6,246 nt of DNA from Bacteroidales bacterium (lineage in GTDB: Bacteria; Bacteroidota; Bacteroidia; Bacteroidales; UBA3824), in contig JAEEXW010000188.1 of the NCBI GenBank assembly GCA_016287995.1, positions 1-6,246 of the forward strand, given 5' to 3'. This document shows positions 1 through 3,508 of this stretch, one piece after another. Under the pieces are notes generated by a model. The model had not been told where the DNA came from. It searched no databases and saw only the letters and a program-made list of their open reading frames with translations. The position numbers were made by a program, and so were the translations under genes. Position 1 is the first letter of the stretch, and every line of letters begins with the position of its first letter.

Positions 1-142
1 GTCCGAGGTCTGCGCCAACAAGCGGATTCTCTTGTAATTCTTTACCAAGTTGCAGAATGTCAGCCTTTAACGAGTGATGTCGCTTTGACAATTGTTTGAG
101 TTCATTGTCAAACGTTGGAATGGTTCTTAATTGGTAACTCAT
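1..142 (-). CDS. RelE/ParE-family toxin of a type II toxin-antitoxin pair (3' end cut by window edge)
   Basis: I translated the minus strand from the ATG at 142-140. It gives 47 residues open to the left edge, beginning MSYQLRTIPTFDNELKQL and continuing with a helical, Lys/Gln-rich stretch and a segment ENPLVGADLG. This is the usual N-terminal layout of Bacteroidota RelE/ParE-superfamily toxins: a beta strand ending in a 'Pro-x-Phe-x-x-Glu-Leu-Lys' type motif, two helices with a 'SLK-x-D' turn, then 'ENP-x-x-G-x-x-LG' before the core sheet. Members are usually about 90-110 residues, so roughly half is missing, including the part that would carry the catalytic residues. The activity (ribosome-dependent mRNA cleavage, or gyrase poisoning) therefore cannot be decided. 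The start overlaps the antitoxin stop in an ATGA (142-139), which implies translational coupling. Family assignment is by recognition of the N-terminus only. Confidence 0.82.
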   Translation of the reverse strand, partial: MSYQLRTIPTFDNELKQLSKRHHSLKADILQLGKELQENPLVGADLG

Positions 143-396
143 AGTTCGTTAACAACTTCAAAAAAATCCCTTGTTTCAATTTTTCCTTCTTTGACAGCCT
201 TCAATTCCTTGAAAGCCTGACGAAGTCCAGTTTCAATTTCTTCGTCGCTATCATTCTGGGCAACAACCGCCTGAGCCTTTTTTTCTCTTGACAAAAGCCC
301 CTTGATAAGGTCTAATGCCTCACGCATAAGACTGTCGCTTTCAAACAGCGGATTAATGCTCTGCAAAAATTCCGCTCTCAATTCCATTGTACACAT
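139..396 (-). CDS. Antitoxin of type II toxin-antitoxin pair
   Basis: An 85-residue acidic protein directly upstream of, and overlapping, a RelE/ParE-type toxin. Residues 4-35 form a helix-rich N-terminal part (MELRAEFLQSINPLF...), followed by a charged linker (NDSDEEIE) and a C-terminal helix ending in a 'K-x-G-K-I-E-T-R-D-F-F-E-V-V-NEL' stretch. Small Bacteroidota antitoxins of this unnamed type typically have this layout: an N-terminal MELR-like start, and a C-terminal 'EGK..(x)n..L-x-EL' tail that wraps the toxin. No ribbon-helix-helix or HTH motif is obvious, so the DNA-binding mode is unassigned. Two starts are possible: ATG at 396-394 (MCTMELR) or ATG at 387-385 (MELR). Neither has a Shine-Dalgarno site. 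The first is used here because it lies about 25 bases after the predicted transcription start and homologues often carry a few residues before MEL. Its role would be to bind and neutralise the toxin and probably repress its own promoter. Confidence 0.78.
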   Translation of the reverse strand: MCTMELRAEFLQSINPLFESDSLMREALDLIKGLLSREKKAQAVVAQNDSDEEIETGLRQAFKELKAVKEGKIETRDFFEVVNEL

Positions 397-466
397 AATA
401 TTCTGTTTTTATGTTACATTTCAGGATACAAAGATATAAATTATTTGTTTTTCCCCAAAAAAAATC
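397..466. other. Intergenic region between the T9SS substrate gene and the antitoxin gene
   Basis: This 70-base, A/T-rich gap contains the promoter at 429-459 and little else. An eight-T run on the minus strand (464-457) just after the stop codon has no G/C-rich stem before it, so it is not a convincing intrinsic terminator. A 9-base palindrome ATGTTACAT (411-419) lies in the predicted leader and is a weak candidate for an antitoxin operator. Read-through from the large upstream gene into the toxin-antitoxin pair therefore looks possible. Confidence 0.5.
429..459 (-). promoter_or_regulatory. Bacteroidota-type promoter of the toxin-antitoxin operon
   Basis: On the minus strand the -33 box TTTG (459-456) is followed by a spacer of exactly 19 bases and then TATCTTTG (436-429), a full match to the -7 consensus TAnnTTTG. 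This is the architecture recognised by the primary sigma factor of Bacteroides and relatives. Transcription would begin around 421-425, giving a leader of about 25-30 bases before the antitoxin ATG at 396. The -33 box lies only 7 bases past the stop codon of the upstream large gene. The match is seen directly; promoter activity is inferred. Confidence 0.65.
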
Positions 467-3400
467 CTATTCCACAACCATTTTAAAATTCAATACCTTC
501 TGACCTCTCAAAACCACAACGCCGTTATAAAAACCTGACGGCAAAACTACGGGGTTAGTTTCCTGAACCCCGAAAATCTTTTTTACTAAGCCGCCGAGTT
601 GGTTGTAAAGCAAAATTTCAATTTGAGAAAAATCTTCTTCCGCAAAATTTTTCAATTCTATATACACCGGCTGACGGCTTACCGCAGGATTTGGATACGT
701 CTTTACAGCCGCAGCAGCCCTTTTTGAAAGCGGCGAAATAATAAACTCGTCAGTAGGACAAACACGGAAACGGTCGCCGTCAGTGTTAACAACAGATGCG
801 TAAAAAACATGCTGCCCGCCGTCGTTTATGTACTTTGTCAAATCAACATACTGCGAATTTAAGCCGCTGATCTCACTGTTGTCCATAAACCATTTGTACC
901 CGCCGTCCAAAAACTGTCCGCCGGAATTGTCAACCGCCAAAACATCGTCGTAAACTTTTCTATTGTACTCCTTCGGATAATCCGACGGAAAAATTATCGA
1001 ACCGTCATACTCATAACCGTTTTTGTAATACTTGGTTGCCATTTGCTCGTAACCGCCTTTCAAAGCGTGCAGCGGAATACGAAAATAAATTTCCTCATCG
1101 GAATTTGCCTTGTCAATGCCCAACCTTTCAACCGAAAGATAATCAACATCCGAATACCTTTCGTCAAAACTTATACTCATAACAACGTCATCACCCTGAC
1201 AAAAGGCTTTTACGTCAGGGTCTGCCTCTGAAACAAAACTATAACCGTCTTTCGGCTTAGCAATATATTTAACGTCAAGATTTATGGTCATAATCTGCGA
1301 TTCGTAATCCGCAGCCTCAGTGCCGTGCCAAGCCTCTGACATTCCAAGCGGATTAACGTGTACCAAAAGCGGATTTTTGCCCGGCAAAAGCGTTTCAAGA
1401 TATTCTTTGCTGATTTTTATAACGTTATCCTCTACAACAAAATCCAAAACATTGTTTTCCTGGTCGGTGATTATACCGACAGTGTTGCCGTTGAGGTCAA
1501 CGGAAAAATTTACGCCGGAAATTGTTTTTGAAGCATAATAAACCGTGTCGGAAGTGATTTCAGCCTTGCCGTTAAGCGAGAATTTGCTGTCTTCAAAAAC
1601 GTTGAAAGCCGCCTTGTAAACGTCAGAAACATTACCCGCCAAGTCTTCCGCCCTGACATAAAGCGTATTTTTGCCGAAGGGAATTTTTACGACACCGTCA
1701 TAATCGGAAAAATTACCGCCGTCCCAAGAATACTCAATTTTTGCCGTGCCGCTCAACACGTCAGAAGGCTCAACCGAAACGTCATAGTCGGAATGAAAAA
1801 AGTATTTTTTAGCAGCGGCAGTGTCCATAACGATTTCATAATCTTTTACTTTGGCAGCGGGAACGGGCGCGGTTTTGTCGATTTTTACAGAAAAATTGTC
1901 CGCCGCGATGATGTTTTGAAGTCCGTCCAAAATCTCACATTCAACATTGTTTTCACCCTCGGCGGAGATTGTGGCGTCAGGATAATCCAAAACGTTCAAA
2001 ACCCAGTTGTACTGATTTTCGGGATAAGTCAAAACGACATCTTTGTTGTACCATTTGTCCCCGTCAAAAAAGTTTTCAAACGGGTCGGTAATTGTTACCG
2101 AAACGTCAGTGATTTCGGAAATTAAATGTCCAAGGTCGCCTTTTTTAACGTTTTCCGTCGTAGTAAGAACGTATTCGCCGTCTTTTAACTCAACGGCAAT
2201 TTCGGGATTGTCAGTAGAAAAAGTCAAGCCGCTGACTGCTACGGGGATTTTTATTGCAGCCCTTTGTCCGGCAAGAAATTCAAAAGGTATCGGCAGAATG
2301 GTAAAGGTTACGTCTTTGGAAAAAGTATAGTTGCTGCCTTCTTTGCTGTTAACGGTAACGGTTGCCGTACCGACCTTGACGTTGTTCTGATACTCCGGCT
2401 CGGAATATTCGCCGCTCAAATCAGTTTCGCCGAAAGTTACCGAAACCAAAGCGGGAGTTTTTGCCGTGCCGTCATACTTAAATTCTTTTTGACTGAGGGT
2501 GATTTCAGGGTCAACGTTTTTCGGCTCAACGGTCAAAACGCCGGAGAGAAATTCGATTGTATAATTTTCGGAATTTAGACCCAACGGCGTAATGGTATAT
2601 TTGCCAATAGGAAAGTTTTTTTCATAATCGTAACCGTAAGACAATTCGCCGCCGAGTTTGCTTTCGTCGTCGCCTTCGGCAAAGCCTTCAAAAATTACGC
2701 CGCCGTTTGCAGGGTCGTCGCCGTAAACAACTGTATGGTCTTTGGCGGTAACGGTAAGAGCAGCCGCCGTGATTTCAAAATCACGGGTTACGTCTTCCGG
2801 CAGTTTGTAGTTTAAGTTGCTCACTCCGACAACCTCTGCCGTGTATTTTCCGGCGTTTATTCCTTCGCCCTCTACGGTCAAGAGACATTCGTCATTTTGG
2901 GTTGCAAGGTCTGTTGCCGTTGCTGTCAAAGTATGTGTCTTGCCGTCATATACAAAAGTTTCGGGCGAAGACCATTCAACGCCGATTTCTTTCGGTTCAA
3001 TTAAGAAATTAATTTCATTTTCATCGCCTGCCATAAGGGTTGCCGTGCCGACGTTGATGTTGTCGGTATATGAAAGGAGAAACTCCGCCTGACCGCCGCC
3101 GTTGTTGTCAATATTAAGTTTGCTGTCAGAGACAGTAAACTCATCTTCTAAAACTGTCTTTTCAACGCCGCCCTGTTCGTAAGTGATTTTAAAATCCGGT
3201 TTGTCAAGCGTTTGCGGCTTGCCGGAATAGATGAAGGTCAAAGGGTCTTTTTCCGCCGCGATTTCAAAATCGGTATACCCCGCCACAAAAACTATGTCGT
3301 CGTCCTCAGTGGAAACGCCAAAACCGACGTTTTTATCATCATCGTAACCGGTCATTACAACGATGATGTCTTCATCAGTGTCGGCAATATTCCAATGACC

Positions 3401-3505
3401 TTCCGAAACACGTTCTATGTAAGACTGTGCGCGGGCAGTGCCGGAAATTGCAACAAGCAGCACTACCAACACTGCACAATATATGGATAAAATGGATTTG
3501 TTCAT
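467..3505 (-). CDS. Secreted multidomain beta-rich protein with MBG repeats, Ig-like domains and T9SS type A sorting domain
   Basis: A complete 1012-residue protein, ATG at 3505-3503, stop TAG at 469-467. Residues 1-26 are a classical Sec signal peptide: a Lys near the N-terminus, a hydrophobic core LVVLLVAI, and cleavage after A-R-A. Residues about 75-405 hold four mostly-beta MBG-type repeats. Each begins with a '(Y/V)-x-Y-(S/D)-G' or 'VVYGD' strand, has a mid-repeat 'G-x-(A/Y)-T' strand, and ends in a linker strand such as FEITAA, LTVEP or FTILP. Residues about 480-640 contain two further Ig-like domains around the linker KIDKTAP, including the motif YVRAEDLAGNVSD. Residues about 640-850 are unassigned. 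Residues 860-925 look PKD/Ig-like (GYKWFMDNSEISG). Residues 937-1012 are a T9SS type A sorting domain: YPNPA, then LYNQLGGLVKK, then SGFYNGVVVLRGQKVLNFKM. The protein should cross the inner membrane by Sec and the outer membrane by T9SS, with the sorting domain removed. There is no recognisable enzyme domain. An adhesin or structural role is inference. The start lies 3 bases after the upstream gene's stop, so co-transcription is likely. Confidence 0.92.
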   Translation of the reverse strand: MNKSILSIYCAVLVVLLVAISGTARAQSYIERVSEGHWNIADTDEDIIVVMTGYDDDKNVGFGVSTEDDDIVFVAGYTDFEIAAEKDPLTFIYSGKPQTLDKPDFKITYEQGGVEKTVLEDEFTVSDSKLNIDNNGGGQAEFLLSYTDNINVGTATLMAGDENEINFLIEPKEIGVEWSSPETFVYDGKTHTLTATATDLATQNDECLLTVEGEGINAGKYTAEVVGVSNLNYKLPEDVTRDFEITAAALTVTAKDHTVVYGDDPANGGVIFEGFAEGDDESKLGGELSYGYDYEKNFPIGKYTITPLGLNSENYTIEFLSGVLTVEPKNVDPEITLSQKEFKYDGTAKTPALVSVTFGETDLSGEYSEPEYQNNVKVGTATVTVNSKEGSNYTFSKDVTFTILPIPFEFLAGQRAAIKIPVAVSGLTFSTDNPEIAVELKDGEYVLTTTENVKKGDLGHLISEITDVSVTITDPFENFFDGDKWYNKDVVLTYPENQYNWVLNVLDYPDATISAEGENNVECEILDGLQNIIAADNFSVKIDKTAPVPAAKVKDYEIVMDTAAAKKYFFHSDYDVSVEPSDVLSGTAKIEYSWDGGNFSDYDGVVKIPFGKNTLYVRAEDLAGNVSDVYKAAFNVFEDSKFSLNGKAEITSDTVYYASKTISGVNFSVDLNGNTVGIITDQENNVLDFVVEDNVIKISKEYLETLLPGKNPLLVHVNPLGMSEAWHGTEAADYESQIMTINLDVKYIAKPKDGYSFVSEADPDVKAFCQGDDVVMSISFDERYSDVDYLSVERLGIDKANSDEEIYFRIPLHALKGGYEQMATKYYKNGYEYDGSIIFPSDYPKEYNRKVYDDVLAVDNSGGQFLDGGYKWFMDNSEISGLNSQYVDLTKYINDGGQHVFYASVVNTDGDRFRVCPTDEFIISPLSKRAAAAVKTYPNPAVSRQPVYIELKNFAEEDFSQIEILLYNQLGGLVKKIFGVQETNPVVLPSGFYNGVVVLRGQKVLNFKMVVE
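470..697 (-). other. T9SS type A C-terminal sorting domain (residues 937-1012)
   Basis: The domain opens with YPNPA (695-697 encodes the Tyr). It continues with an I-E-L-K-N strand, the central ILLYNQLGGLVKK segment (typical 'v-x-(L/I)-Y-(D/N)-x-x-G-x-x-V'), and closes with L-P-S-G-F-Y-N-G-V-V-V-L followed by K-V-L-N-F-K-M-V-V-E. The order, spacing and length of about 75 residues match the TIGR04183-type sorting signal. Confidence 0.9.
2291..3283 (-). repeat. Four consecutive MBG-like beta repeats (residues about 75-405)
   Basis: Units start near residues 91 (FIYSGKPQTL), 184 (FVYDGKTHTL), 258 (TVVYGDDPANGG) and 341 (EFKYDGTAKTPAL). Each is about 75-95 residues long. Each has a central strand with 'G-x-(A/Y)-T' (VGTATL, AGKYTAEV, IGKYTITP, VGTATVTV) and an 'NY' near the end of three units (NLNYKL, SENYTI, GSNYTF). 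They are related at protein level but not identical in DNA. Such repeats form elongated stalks in surface proteins. Boundaries are approximate. Confidence 0.75.
3428..3505 (-). other. Signal peptide of the T9SS substrate
   Basis: Residues 1-26: a lysine at position 3, a hydrophobic stretch rich in Val/Leu/Ile/Ala (about 11-20), then a small-residue region ending A-R-A before Gln27. This is a signal peptidase I type site. No lipobox cysteine follows, so the protein is not a lipoprotein. Confidence 0.88.
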
Positions 3506-3508
3506 AAT

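Noticed and set aside
411..419. Palindrome ATGTTACAT as an antitoxin operator
   Set aside because: It is short, single-copy and outside the promoter core; too weak to list as a site of its own.
448..464. Possible terminator: TTTTT-CCCC-AAAAA inverted repeat with a T run on the minus strand
   Set aside because: The stem is only five A/T pairs and overlaps the -33 box; there is no G/C-rich stem before the T run.
1043..3490. Several open frames of 60-110 codons on the plus strand opposite the T9SS substrate gene
   Set aside because: They overlap a long, well-supported minus-strand gene, have no family resemblance, and are explained by its codon usage.
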